From assembly GCA_030248225.1 (NCBI GenBank), contig JASANE010019509.1, positions 31,545-95,544 of the forward strand: a DNA stretch of 64,000 bases. The letters are read 5' to 3'. The notes beneath the pieces are model-generated. The model was not told the DNA's origin. It searched no databases and was given only the letters and a program-made list of their open reading frames with translations. The stretch is from Trileptium ribeirensis (taxonomy: Eukaryota; Nematoda; Enoplea; Enoplida; Thoracostomopsidae). This document shows, piece after piece, positions 11,191-22,287 of this stretch. Made by a program: the position numbers and the translations under genes. Position 1 is the first letter of the stretch. The number at the start of each line of letters is the position of its first letter.

Positions 11191-11934
11191 ACCTTGAGAG
11201 GCGGTAGGTTATAACGTTAGGAAAATAACAGCTTAGAGCGGGGTGTTCGGGGGGCGGCAGCCCCCCGACTTAGGCTTAGGCTTACTGTATGTCTCATATA
11301 TGGACCTTAGCGTAGACTAAATAGGGAGAAAATAGAGAGTAACGCTTAACTGGGGTGTTTAAACGGTTGCACAGCTTGATCAGGGCCCCAGTCAGCCTCA
11401 GAAGCTGAGCGATTAAAGACTGATCAGGTGCGTACGGTTCAGGCGTTTATAGTGTATTGATTTGTATGTGGTAAACTGTCTCTACCTAGTGTATAAAATA
11501 AACTATATATATATCTATTATAAGTGGTGATACACATTAAGGCCTTAAGACTCATTACAATAAAAAATAAACCCGACTTCGCATTGCTGCATAGATAAAT
11601 TGAAGTGTATATAATATGTCGTAGTAATAGACGTACTCTAGAGATAATACTACCAATCTTTGGTTACGCTTCCACTAACCAATCGACATTATCAAATTGT
11701 TGTGTTAACTGAATTTGTGGTGTTATTCGCAAAAGGCATGGAAGCAAAGGTTATAGGTATGACGTAACTTTGCGGCTTAAATAAAGCAAAATGTCTTTTG
11801 ACCCTTCACTGCACAAAATAAATTGTAAAAAAATAAACTGTAAAAAGCAAAATGTCTATTGCACAAATAAATTAAATTACGCAAATAAAAAGTAAAAAAA
11901 TTATACATATTGCACAGAACTAAATAAATTCTTA
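11191..11934. other. Non-coding; GC-rich patch with CTTAGGC repeats
   Basis: Around 11238-11285 is a GC-rich patch, GGGGGGCGGCAGCCCCCCG (a strong short hairpin), directly followed by ACTTAGGCTTAGGCTTACTG. The rest is AT-rich with no gene. CTTAGGC-like runs recur inside the foldback elements, so this patch may be the frayed end of the one at 10938. Confidence 0.4.
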
Positions 11935-12416
11935 ATGCATGGGCTTATGCACCCTACTTCGATAGATTACAAAAGTTTAGCCTCGAACCATTGGAATTAC
12001 GTCGTTTGCACTTTGATCTTGTTATGGTATATAAATGTCTGTACAATAATGTTGATGCCTGTCAGCGATCATTTGTTGTTTCTGACGTTGTCCGAACTAG
12101 ACGTCATTCAAAAAAATTGATAAAAAGGAAATTTAAAACAAATATATTAAAACACTCTTTTTCTGTCCGCGTTATTGATGCATGGAACTCATTACCTGAG
12201 TACGTTGATGGTAAGCCGTTAATTCAATCGCCGAATACTAAATCATTCAGAACCCTTCTGAAAAAAGTTAACCTGGAACAATGTTTGCATTACAATAGAA
12301 ACCTACAATCAGATATAAGAGGATTAAACCCTATCTGATTTATTTTTTTATTTAATTACTGTATGCTATATATGTGTACATTTTTAAATAAATATATTGT
12401 TGTTGTTGTTGTTGCA
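11935..12416 (+). pseudogene. CR1-like LINE 3' end (5'-truncated)
   Basis: The open frame 11991-12338 (115 residues) contains ELRRLHFDLVMVYKCL, RTRRHSKKL and VIDAWNSLPEYVDGKPL, then LLKKVNLEQCL. This is the conserved C-terminal tail of CR1/Jockey-like ORF2. The upstream IDYKSLASN segment is in another frame, so at least one frameshift precedes it. A stop at 12336-12338 is followed by a ~60-bp 3' UTR with AAATAAATATAT and a (TTG)n tail at 12398-12415, typical of the short tandem 3' tails of CR1-group LINEs. No RT core is present, consistent with incomplete reverse transcription on insertion. Confidence 0.85.
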
Positions 12417-13287
12417 ACTTAATTATGAATACCAGTAAACATGCAGTATCATCAAAGCCGTTTCTGCTTTGAAAATGCTGAAACCTTTCTTTTAATCCGA
12501 CCTCAAAATACAATCTAATCTGTGTGCTGACGCAGTACAAAGCTCTTCACCAATCATGATCAATGATAGTGTCATGACGACGTTAGTCAAAGTGACATTT
12601 CCAAATATTCATGTGGTTGCAAAAACAACACATTATTAAAACTATGTTCGAATTCTAAATGTTTAAAATTGTTTAAAATGCTAATAAGATATATATTTAT
12701 AAATAAAATTAACCATGCTTGCAGTTCAAACATTTGTAAATGTGATAACAGCGTTTGTTCCACTGACCGTGCCGATGGCAAGCGCTCAGTTTTGTCCCAA
12801 GCACATAAATGAATTTGTACTGCTTGAAATATTTGTCTCATTAAAGCAATTATCATAAAATGTCTTCCTATATTATACAAGAACAACAACAAAAATGTTT
12901 GATAAACAATTTTGTATTTCATAGTATTGAACTGTATAAAATCCACTGTCAATCCATATCTATAATAGAAAATACAAGATAAAAGTATTTTGCATGAAGA
13001 TTAACGTTACAGAACGAAAGAAACATATATCTACTTCTTGAAAATAAAATTAATTCCTTGGACAGGAGTGGCACTCAGCGCTGCTGCAGTGTCAATGCTG
13101 TACCAACAATGCATTAACTCCGATATTATTTTAATGTAGCTTGTTGCAACAGAGAGATTGTAACTTGCACAAACAATCGCTTAACTGTTACAGTTATATG
13201 TTAGCAAAGTGCAACACTTCGGGACAAAACTCCTAGCACTTCGTTACACAATAATAAATATGATGGCGATAAAGAAATGTAAACCAT
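12417..13287. other. No recognisable feature; unmatched 121-codon frame
   Basis: A - strand frame at 12587-12952 encodes 121 residues with a hydrophobic stretch (LLLFLYNIG region) and a central WDKTERLPSARSVEQTLL segment. I recognise no domain. It overlaps nothing else and could be chance, since AT-rich DNA gives such frames. Confidence 0.35.
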
Positions 13288-13915
13288 GCGGCCTTTTCGG
13301 CTATACCGCAGCCCGAAAATGATTAATTTTAAAGATACAGCGATAGTTTTGGTACCATTCGGCTCAGCTTGACGAGAACGTTCAGAAAATTTCCATTTTA
13401 AAAATTGATTATTTTTTGTGTTCTTAATTTTGCCCAAAGTTTTCGAAAAAAATTTTATCGATAAATGCATAACTTTATTTATCGTTGGAACTACACTGTG
13501 AAACTGAGTCGAATGATTCAAAAATCAGCTGGATCAGTTCATGAGTTAACGACTTAGCTTAGGCGAAAGGTTATTCCAACCGTAAGTCTAACCCTAAGCT
13601 TAGCGTAAACCTAAGTCGTTAATTTAGGTTTACGCTAAGCTGTAACCTCGTCGGCACAGAGAGAGAGATAAGGACCGATGCAGCTCGCCAATGCGGTTCG
13701 AATGATATGTAAAATTATACATTTTTCAAGAAAAATTTCGTTTCGAAATTTTTTGGTTCCAAGGGAGAACCAAAGAATTAAAAAATTGTCATAAAATCGG
13801 ATGATGTGGATATTTTGTGAATCGTCTCGTCTAGCTGAGGCGTATTGTATCAAAATTATGGTTGCATCTTGACAATTGATCATTTCCGAGCTGCAAGGTA
13901 TAACCGGAAAAATTC
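13288..13915. mobile_element. Foldback element with long inverted repeats
   Basis: The left arm begins GCCTTTTCGGCTATACCGCA and continues through ATACAGCGATAGTTTTGGTACC, CATTCGGCTCAGCTTGACGAG. The right arm read in reverse complement begins TTTTTCCGGTTATACC and continues AATGATCAATTG, ATAATTTTGATAC and GCCTCAGCTAGACGAGACG. The arms therefore pair for about 100 bp. The centre is a perfect 17-bp hairpin (13598-13614 / 13624-13640). It is the same family as 27600-28078 and 60174-60822. I found no transposase and no certain TSD. Confidence 0.7.
13598..13640. repeat. Perfect 17-bp stem, 9-nt loop hairpin at foldback centre
   Basis: GCTTAGCGTAAACCTAA (13598-13614) is the exact reverse complement of TTAGGTTTACGCTAAGC (13624-13640), separated by 9 nt. 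More TTAGG/CCTAA-like words flank it (13552-13598). Confidence 0.9.
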
Positions 13916-16115
13916 AAACATTAATAGCCATAGTAATTCAGTGAGTTGGAGTGAGGAAATATTTTGAGAACAGAAAAATAAAACAAACAAAGAAGAAACT
14001 CGTTGAAGCCCATTAATGAAAAACTTATACTGAAGTCGTAATATCAAATTAATACGTTGCTAGTGAAACGGTTACTGTAAAAACATAACAGATAAAATGA
14101 CAATTTTATAATTCAGTGAACTAGCAGAAATTCGGCTTTTGGATTTTTTGTTTCAGCATTCGAATAATAAAAATAAATTATTTTGGTTAAACAAATTGTA
14201 ATTAGTAAGAACCAAAACCAGACTTACGATTTGTACATATAAGTGCAGCAAACAATATTACTTACTTACAGTCATAGAAAATCAACAAATTTTTTTACAA
14301 CTTTTGTAAAAAAACAGAATACCCGAAACCGGAGACCCGAACGTCTCCTCAGCGCAGCATGTATTTTATGCGTTTGGTTGCAAAAAGTACAGTTGGAGAC
14401 GTAAAAGTTAGCTAACACGATTTCTATAAGCGTTAATTTCATGATAGAAGGCCTGAAACTGAAGGAATAGCGTACCGAATTTTCTTGTTGTAACTGTCTT
14501 GTCTTGTTTACTGTCTTAAGTAGCGGTTTCTAAGAAATAATATATAATAAAAAGCTTAAAGTGTTTAAATATATTTTTAGGTGTGAACTTCTCAAAAATA
14601 ATGAAACAGTTTATGTCCTGGATATGTCTAAATTTCGTCTTGCAAAAACTTTTTTGTTAATAAATTGATTTGAAAGTTTTGCAGTATTTGCGTTTTATTC
14701 TAAATTTTATCCCATCAAATCCTATCAAATTTCGGCATCAGTGGCGACATAAAGTAAAAAACTTACATATCTTGGCATTGATATAGCAACATGTTAAGTG
14801 TCCCCTAGAGTGATCGTATAATATCTGTTCCACAAAGCCTAAGGCTAAGTATAAGCCTAAGCTTAATTACGTTGCACTCCCAATTAAATATTAAACCTTT
14901 TGTTCTACGGTTCCCATATCAAATTCCCGGTGCTATAAGTGGGGAACACTTGACTTGGTCCTATATATGACGCAGATTTTATGTTAGTATATATCCGGTT
15001 GTTTTAGTTAACTGATAAAGCAACCTGGCTATCTATCTTAACGGCAGTGATCATGAAACGTGTTTTCGATAGTATGCATACAGCTAATCAATCAAGGTAT
15101 TCGTACCTTAGCCAGTTTTAACCTAACTGCATAAACTCCTGGATGTACTGCGAAGATATATAGCCGTAATGGTACGCTACGATAGAATATATATTGCAAA
15201 TACCAGTGAATTGAATAGAAGATTTTGCAAAACTGTAATATGCTAAATTTTATTCCATCCAATTTCATTTATCACATTTCGCTAAAAGCAGTATCAGAAA
15301 CAGATAAACGACTTATTCTGGCGGCATAAGAGAATTTGATTGCCTGTATTTACAAAAATTATCAATAAGCGTTTTTCAATGTTTAAAAATTGCTCAAAGT
15401 TATACTAGGATAAATTGACCTGAACAAATATAAATACATTTGTATTCTTTAACATGCAGTGCTTTCTATCGTGTATCGAAACATCAATAAGCAATTGGTT
15501 AACTTTCAGTTTCGATAGGACGATCGTAACAAAAAACCACGGTACACTGATAACTTGGTTACTGCTGTCTATAATTTCATTTTAATGTTATGATTGGTAG
15601 ATTTATTGATTACTTAATTGATCGACATAAATGCAACTTAAAACAAGCGTCGACTAACAATTTCGAAGGAGTTCGCTGAACATTCTATCCATCTAACAGC
15701 AAATCCCGGTAACTGTCGCGTGCCAAAGTGACACAAAATTAAATTTTAAAATTAATAACTATTAAAATATGTGAATCCGACTGAGCAAAATACGTACAAA
15801 ATTAACCAAAAATATATTTCTAGCTTAACAGCAATCAGTCAGCCAGTCAACGAATGGGTTTTGTATTGTATCCTTTCCTTTCGTTTTACAATTAGTTTTC
15901 ACTCCAACTATTCTATATTCTTCACTATTATTAAAATTATTATTATATTATTACTATATTGTATTTAATAATAAGTGTAGGCTATCCTTAGTCGTTGTTA
16001 ATTAGCAATGACCGTAAATTTTGACTGCTCAAACAATAAACTAAATTATTCATGTGTCAAATATTCGTAGATAATAAGACAACCACTGTTATGTACTACA
16101 GGCGACGAACAAAAC
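13916..16115. other. No recognisable feature
   Basis: AT-rich sequence without a recognised gene. Around 14838-14865 a CCTAAGGCTAAGTATAAGCC run resembles the centre of the foldback elements, but no arms were found. The 15771-15968 frame (65 codons, isoleucine-rich) is likely chance. Confidence 0.4.
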
Positions 16116-16421
16116 TAGTGATACTGAGGCACTCTTAGAGCGATATCAGTTTATAAGCAAGATTACGGATTATTCACCAATCGGAAACACTTGTAACGGG
16201 TAGGTAGGCAGGCGGCCGAAGAAGCTAGCAGCATCGTACCCAAAAAAGTAAGAGCTAAGCTTAGAAAAACTTGTGATACTCTTAGGACTATCAGTTGATG
16301 GGCTACAGATTACGGAGCAAAAACGCCTATTCACCAATCGGAACCACTTGTAAGCGGTGAAGTGGGCCGAGCAAGGTAGCAGCATTGTAATTAAAAAAGT
16401 AAGAGCTACGTTTAGAAAAAC
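16116..16421. repeat. Two-copy 155-bp tandem repeat
   Basis: TAGTGATACT at 16116 recurs as TTGTGATACT at 16271. Within each unit TATTCACCAATCGGAA, CACTTGTAA, AAAAAAGTAAGAGCTA and TTTAGAAAAAC-like blocks occur in the same order. The copies have diverged by many substitutions and a small indel. - strand open frames across both units (16170-16527) reflect this duplication, not a known protein. Confidence 0.75.
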
Positions 16422-18211
16422 CAAGAAATGCACAATAACTTATTAACATGGCAATGATGGTATTAACGCCCGATGCAAACATATGAGCGTAGCCAAGAGA
16501 GGCATGGGGCCCTGTGCCCTCTGGCATGTGACAGAAAAGCTAAGTTCACTGCTATGTGTGAAAGGTGCCTTTAAGCTGTGGCCCCTACCAGATCCAGTGG
16601 CCCTCGGTGCAAAAGATTCGGGCTACGCTCGTGTGCAAACCCCGATACACTGAATTTCCGGTTACTGTTGAACCTTTGGTTACTAAACCATTTTGTTGTT
16701 GTGATTATTGTTGCCAAGTTTATCCAAAATATTTATTTCAGTGTGCTATTTTCAGCCTACGTATAAGTCTAAACCGTATCACATAAGTATAAGCTTAGCT
16801 GCTTGAAACACAGCATAAAATTGCTAGTCAATAGATAAATCAGCAATCCGGTAAATTTTAATATTCAGCTAAGATTTCCTTCGGTCGACGGGTTATTGTG
16901 CCCGTTTCTGCGGCTAAAGTCGATCTTTAAATTTGAGCAAAAATCCAGAAAATCCTGCAAAAAGTCGTTTGGAATGCGGTTTACCTAAAAATTATCCCTT
17001 CAACGCAAGACAGTACTAGAAGTAGCTACAACATTGCGGTCTGCACCATTAAAAAGTAATGTATACATAATGCGAACCGTAAGCAACATAAAACCACTAC
17101 GACATTTCTAGATACAGTACCAACCAACTCAGATCGAAAATGCAGATCGCAGTTGCAATATTTAGAATACTGAGAATATGTTGGCTTTACGTTCGGCTAC
17201 GACAGACAGCTTGGATAGGACCCAATTTGGCATTAGCTTTGGTGGCCGCTTCATATATCGGACGAATCAATTGTGTAATTCCGGAGTTGTTGACACAGCT
17301 TTTACCGCCGGTCATCCAGCATTGGCTATACCAGGAAAGGAAGCGAAAATTTTCCTTTCAACATCCGAACACAATGCCTTGGTAGGCCAATCAGAAGTCG
17401 ATTTAGACAGTCATATCAGAAAGGTCAACAGTAAGGTTACAATGTGCTGTAAACAAAATGCAGGATTGTTAGGACAATAAATAGTAAATGGATATAAGTT
17501 GTAATAATGACACAGTAAACGTTACAGCAAACGCATATAATGATATAATCAAAGTAATTATAGCTGGTCGTAAATACCGAATTATCATTAAACAAAATGT
17601 TATATTTCGTTGTTACGGAATGCTTGGTATTTTAACATAACAGAAATGTCTATTTACTGAATAAATAGGTGTCCAAAAAAGCAATGGCTTACAACTTGGC
17701 TTATAACATACAAAGAATTTCGCAAGCACATTTATAAAGTGGTCCTACAAGCTAATACGATGAAACCGTCAGTGTTTCCGTGATACCTTGCTTACTGTGC
17801 GACAAACCGTAGGAATTTGCACAGCGAAACGGTGCTTGGAATTCTGGTCAATTTTCAAAATTATAATTTGTAAATTTCGAAAACTTCCGCGTTCTTTAAA
17901 GAGCTTCAGTGAATCACATTTTAAAAATTTGTAATGGTTTTTGGCTACTAACTAACCGCATTCGCTCCGTTTCTTCGTGAAACACACGTAACTGTTATTT
18001 TTCAATTCATAAATGAAGGTGTTTTACTTCCATATTTTCAAATTAGCATTAGCTCCGAACAAAACTGACATTGTACGATTATTGTGGCTCGCTAATCCAT
18101 ACACAGGTGGAACCAGTGGCGGGGAGATTGGGAGCTCCCACGTTATTCAGTGTTGGTGGCCTGTCAAATTGTCTACCGACTGCACTAAACACTGCCGCAT
18201 ATCACAATTAG
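16422..18211. other. No recognised gene; coding-like stretch 17140-17480
   Basis: Two overlapping + frames lie at 17140-17385 (81 codons) and 17178-17480 (100 codons). The second has balanced composition (FGISFGGRFIYRTNQLCNSG ... VDTAFTAGHPALAIPGKEAK) and locally higher G+C than its surroundings. I recognise no family. It could be a decayed exon or part of an unrecognised mobile element. The remainder is AT-rich and featureless. Confidence 0.35.
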
Positions 18212-18560
18212 GTATATTAAAGAAAGCAGTCAATATATCTCCATCCTATCAAAAATTTCTTGATATGCCGCTAAAATCACTATCAAGCCACCTCCAGCTA
18301 TAGCTCTTATTATTGCAAACACCACAAGTAGGCCTTTAAATGAATCAGTCAATACACCTCCATCCCATTAAAAATTAATTGATACGCCGCTGAATCTATA
18401 CACAAGACATCTCCAGCTGAATCTCTTATTGCTGCAAACTCCACAAGTAGGCCTTTAAAGGAAGCAGTCAATACACCTTCATCCTACCAAAAATTTCATG
18501 ATACGCCGCTGAATCCATACAGAAGACACCTCTAGCTATGTCTCTTACTGCCACAAATAT
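18212..18560. repeat. Three-copy 119-bp tandem repeat
   Basis: The word AGCAGTC/ATCAGTC recurs at 18227, 18346 and 18465, exactly 119 bp apart. Each unit carries TCAATA..TCTCCATCC, a variant of AAAAATTTCTTGATAYGCCGCT and CAAGCCACCTCCAGCT-like sequence, then TCTTATT, TGCAAAC and ACCACAAGTAGGCCTTTAAA. The last unit ends near 18560. It is a short minisatellite-like block with no coding role. Confidence 0.85.
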
Positions 18561-19987
18561 AATTTACTCAAAAATTTTAGACCATTGAATTGAACCTAAC
18601 TTGTTGCTTTGAACGATTGAATATCGTTTACCGTAGTAAACGGACTGTTTACCACGATTAAATAATCATTGAAAAATTGAATTATTTTACAACGAACTGA
18701 ATTCATACCAAGCTAATATATACTATCCCCCAAAACCGAAGCCACCCCATCACTCATGTACTGGCTTTAACTCTGCTATATCAAGTTGCAAAATGTATAT
18801 TTAGCTTAGTTAGTTAGCCATCTAAATTAGTATGCCAAAATTATAAACAAACAAAGCACACACTAGTTTGTCATTTAGTAAACGGTCCAATTATTCGAGC
18901 GCGTCTTAAGCGATGATGCCTCACAACACCTACTAGACGGCTGCTTACAATCCCAACAAAGTGATCATGATCCGAATTTAATTTATCGTTGAGACCGAAG
19001 CTATTTAATTTTAAAATCCTGGACATTAGGAGATATTTTGAAGATGCATGAGCTGTTGCTTTCCCAAAATAATATATCTCTATAGTGTATGCTATCAAAT
19101 TTATATGTATGCAGATTATATATCAAATATGGTAAGACATATTTATATATACATGTATATTATATATTTCCGAATATGCATACATGCTCATAGGGGTAGG
19201 GGAGTTACCCCTGGGGCCCTGACCGTACGGCACGGCTATCACCTCCTTGAGAGGTCACCCAACCCCTGCCACCCCTGGAAGCGCTGCATAAGCCTAACCT
19301 ATAGGTACTTTTTGTAGCGCCACAGGCTCGCTCCGCATCCCGCACACCTGCCCCTGAGAGCACGGATCAAGTGTGCCAAATATGTATGTTGTATATAAAC
19401 ATATAGGTTTATATAAACCTGTTTGTACAAAATGCTAACCAGCAATTTATAATAGCTTACTAAGAATTCAATCTGCTTCTGTCGGTATAAATTGAAGATC
19501 GTTTGTTATAAGTTAAGCTTAAAACATAGACGGCATAAGCCTTATCACGATAATACGGCATCAAATTTAAGCCGATAATTATACATGCGATAATGATCGG
19601 CTGTGAGCATATATCGCTAATGACTAGTTTGGCGTTTAATTATGTTGGGTAACATAAAAAATTTAACGTTACTGGAACCATTATTCACGTCCCACTGTTC
19701 GATATAATCACGCGATGACCTACCCTGAAATTGATCTGTGTGCTGAAAATATTATGGGGGCCTTAGGTTTTAATCATAGAAAAGAAGCATTATAAAACAC
19801 TGCATTAGCTATTTTCTGATAACAATCGGAGATTTTGTGCTAAATGCATTATCTTTTCTGATTTGACATAACTTTACTGATACATCAATGAAACATGATT
19901 ATGAAGAGAGCAGACTTTATTGTCTATAAAACTTTCGTCAGGCTGTCAAACATTGATATCGAAATATTAACAACTAACCAAGACATA
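18561..19987. other. Non-coding; GC-rich island 19189-19370
   Basis: Most of this is AT-rich and featureless. The island 19189-19370 is strikingly GC-rich (AGGGGTAGGGGAGTTACCCC, GGCACGGCTATCACC, CCCAACCCCTGCCACCCCTGG) inside TA-rich flanks. Its ends, CATAGGGG and the reverse complement CAGGGGCAGG, look hAT-like, but the 8-bp flanks do not match. The 89-codon frame over it is not recognised. Confidence 0.4.
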
Positions 19988-20378
19988 TGTTGTATTCCCA
20001 GAGGCTTAGATCCACGTTGAGTTGTACAAAACAAACGTTTATTGAAAGCCAACGGAAGTAAGTGAACAAAACGTAGTAAACAAGACAGTAAAAGTAACGT
20101 TGAATCGCGACAATAAGAAACAGTAAACTGAACAGTAATGAAGCAGTACTTCAGCAGTAACTAAACAGTAACTCAAGTTGTGGTAAGCAACCGTCTCTAA
20201 ATATAATCAGAGAATCTTCTAGAACAATCATGACATCAGTCTTCGAAATCCGTAGAACATTCTAGAAGGATCGAGATGCCGTCACTCCACGTGTGAGGAT
20301 GTCCTCGTACATCATAGGAGCTTCCAGAACAGGATCGAATGTAATTCCAAAATGTTCTGGCGAAGCAAATCCATAACA
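19988..20378 (-). repeat. 3' LTR of gypsy element, complete (391 bp)
   Basis: On the - strand it begins TGTTATGGATTTGC and ends GGGAATACAACA, giving the TG...CA ends expected of an LTR. A TATATTTAG box lies near 20196 and an AATAAA signal (CAATAAACG) near 20037-20045. Between them are repeated TACTG words. The flanking TSD is ACATA at 19983-19987. Confidence 0.93.
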
Positions 20379-20392
20379 CCTCCCCGCCTAGC
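20379..20392 (-). promoter_or_regulatory. Polypurine tract of gypsy element
   Basis: Directly upstream of the 3' LTR on the - strand is AGGCGGGGAGG, ending one base before TGTTATGG. This purine run at this position is the plus-strand primer site of LTR retrotransposons. Confidence 0.8.
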
Positions 20393-20459
20393 CGAAGGTT
20401 TACCTTGACGGCGAGTAGTGTTTAGGCGGACGCCCTTTTGTTGTCCGCTTTGAACGCCG

Positions 20460-21035
20460 TAGTTGCTAACCGCCGGAACTGGACGTATCGTCGATAGTTT
20501 CTTCTCCTCCTGTCTGAGGTACTTCGGCGATTTGTAACGGATCATTACCCGCAGTAATGGTGGCACCTGTTGAATCGACATCTGCGCCAGGTTTGTTGTC
20601 ATCGTGAGAAACGTGCCTTGGCTGCAGTTGTTCGACGTGGCGCCGAAAGGTGGCTCCTCGTGGATAAACACGGACGTTGACAGTACGGGTGCTTTTTCGC
20701 TGTGTGACTACAGCGGGCACCCAACGTGGCTGCTTGCCGTTATGGGGTCCAAAGCACAGAACATAGACCGGATCACCGACTTATAAGCAGGGTCCACTTT
20801 TGCAAGTTTGAAATTGGGATTTGCTAGCTTCTTTGGCTTGCTTACCTTGAGCAGTGTAAGCTGGGACGGAAGCAGAGTGTCGATTTTCGTCCGAATTTGT
20901 CTCGAATTGAGTAACTCACTGGGGGAATATCCGCTGGAGTTAGGAGTGCGACGATATTGCATCAGGAACTCTTGCAAGGCTTTTCTCGGAAGGAAGACTT
21001 GATTTCCGTAAAGCTTGCTTGAAAGTTTGGACGAG
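20460..21035 (-). pseudogene. Gypsy integrase C-terminal region (broken)
   Basis: The - strand frames show QTFKQALRK (after the TGA at 21036), then FLMQYRRTPNSSGYSPSELL (in 20708-21205), and a chromodomain-less tail with PRWVPAVV...NVRVYPRGATFRRHVEQLQPRH (in 20466-20720). This is the GPY-like/SH3-type C-terminal part that binds DNA in K02A2.6-like gypsy integrases. At least one frameshift near 20990-21010 and another near 20720 split it, and a final LRRSKRTTKGRPPKHYSPSR tail follows near 20460-20400. Confidence 0.85.
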
Positions 21036-21995
21036 TCATTCAGCAGATCCATTCGTAGCAGGATGATACGGAGCACCTGTAAGATGAGTAATTCCTCGTT
21101 CTTTGCACCATGCGTGGAATTCTTCCGACATGAATGCTGATGCATTGTCCGTGACCAATGTATGAGGATATCCGAAATGAGCAAAGTCCTGTTCCAGGAG
21201 ATCAATTGTTGCCTTTGCCATGACCGCCTGAGTTGTATGAATACAGGGATATTTTGAATATGCGTCCGTTAAAACCATCCAATTAGTTTCCAGGAAATTA
21301 ATAGCGTGATCAAGATGCAAACGGCTCCATGGTTTTTCTGGTAGCATCCATGGATGAATTGCCGGTTTTGGTGGTTTGTTTTGGTGCTCCCCACAGCAGG
21401 TGCAAGTGCGGTAGGTTGCTTCGATGTCATCATCAATATTTGGCCAGCAGACAGCCGTACGTGCAAGCTGCTTCATACGCTGCATGCCAAAGTGTCCCAG
21501 GTTCAACAATTCCAAGATATCGCGGCGAAGATTGGCAGGGATCACTACTCTGGAGCCAAGTACTAAGCAACCGTTAACAATAGATAGTGAATCTGCCAAC
21601 TTACGGTAACGTTGCATTTCCGTGCCTTCGTCGGTCTTCTTTGGCGGCCATCCTTCACGCGTGAATCGAAGCACTACTGAAATGACTGGATCTTTCGCCG
21701 ATTCGCAAGCCAGTGATTGTTTGTCAGCAGGAGTGACTTTATTACTGATGTCTTGAATGGCACAGACCATAGCTGCATTGTCTTCGCTTTCCTCCCTGTC
21801 GAACTGGAAATCGTCAGTCGCAGGTAGACGACTCAGGACATCAGCATTTGCATGATCCGCTGTTTTGCGCAATTCCATTTTGTAATCAAATTGTCCCAAC
21901 ATAAGAGCCCAACGTGCCAATCTGTTTGCGGCGAGAATCGGTGTTTCTTTTCCGGGCCCAAACATGGCAATAAGTGGTCGATGATCTGTGACCAA
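21036..21995 (-). pseudogene. Gypsy RNase H tail and integrase core
   Basis: The 319-residue frame opens inside RNase H (VTDHRPL at the start, ADALSRL-like ADVLSRLPA at residues 51-59). An integrase zinc-binding region follows (residues 160-201, LGHFG...CTCC), then the rve core with D229 (LHLDHA), D283 (VTDNASAF) and E319 (HPATNGSAE), a DD35E triad. Integrase would insert the cDNA into the chromosome. In the zinc finger the position usually held by the first His of HHCC is Asn164, so this finger is probably defective. A TGA at 21036-21038 directly after E319 probably replaces a CGA arginine codon (family: AER). Confidence 0.93.
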
Positions 21996-22287
21996 CGTAA
22001 ATTTCCTTCCATAAAGGTATTGGTAAAATTTCTTTAACCCGTAGATAATTACCAGTGCTTCCTTCTGAATCTGACTGTAGTTCTTCTGGGATTCATTAAG
22101 AATTTTTGAGACGTTGCAAATTGGCCGCTCGCTTCCATCTGGATAGCGGTGAAATAATATTGCACCAATTCCAACGTTGGAAGCATCGCAACCAACTCCT
22201 AATGGTATTGATTCGTTATAATGAACCAGCCACGTTTTCAGAGGAAAGAAGTTGCTTTAGTCGATCGAATGCATCTTGTTTCGATTT
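21960..22287 (-). pseudogene. Gypsy RNase H domain (frameshifted)
   Basis: After the TGA at 22288-22290 the frame reads KSKQDAFDRLKQLL, then a shift near 22240 is needed to reach LGVGCDASNVGIGAILF, QKEALVIIYGLKKFYQYLYG and KFTLVTDHRPL. The Asp of CDAS, Glu of KEAL and Asp of TDHRPL are the RNase H catalytic acids. The domain would degrade the RNA template. All three acids are intact despite the broken frame. Confidence 0.88.

Noticed and set aside
11272..11285. Interstitial telomere repeat
   Set aside because: Only two TTAGGC units are present, and the motif recurs as part of foldback-element centres.
12587..12952. 121-codon - strand ORF as a gene
   Set aside because: There is no recognisable domain, and its composition follows the local AT bias. 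Without transcript evidence it cannot be separated from chance.
19189..19356. hAT-like element over the GC-rich island
   Set aside because: Ends CATAGGGG and CAGGGGCA look suggestive, but the 8-bp flanks share only one base. It is reported only as a GC-rich island.
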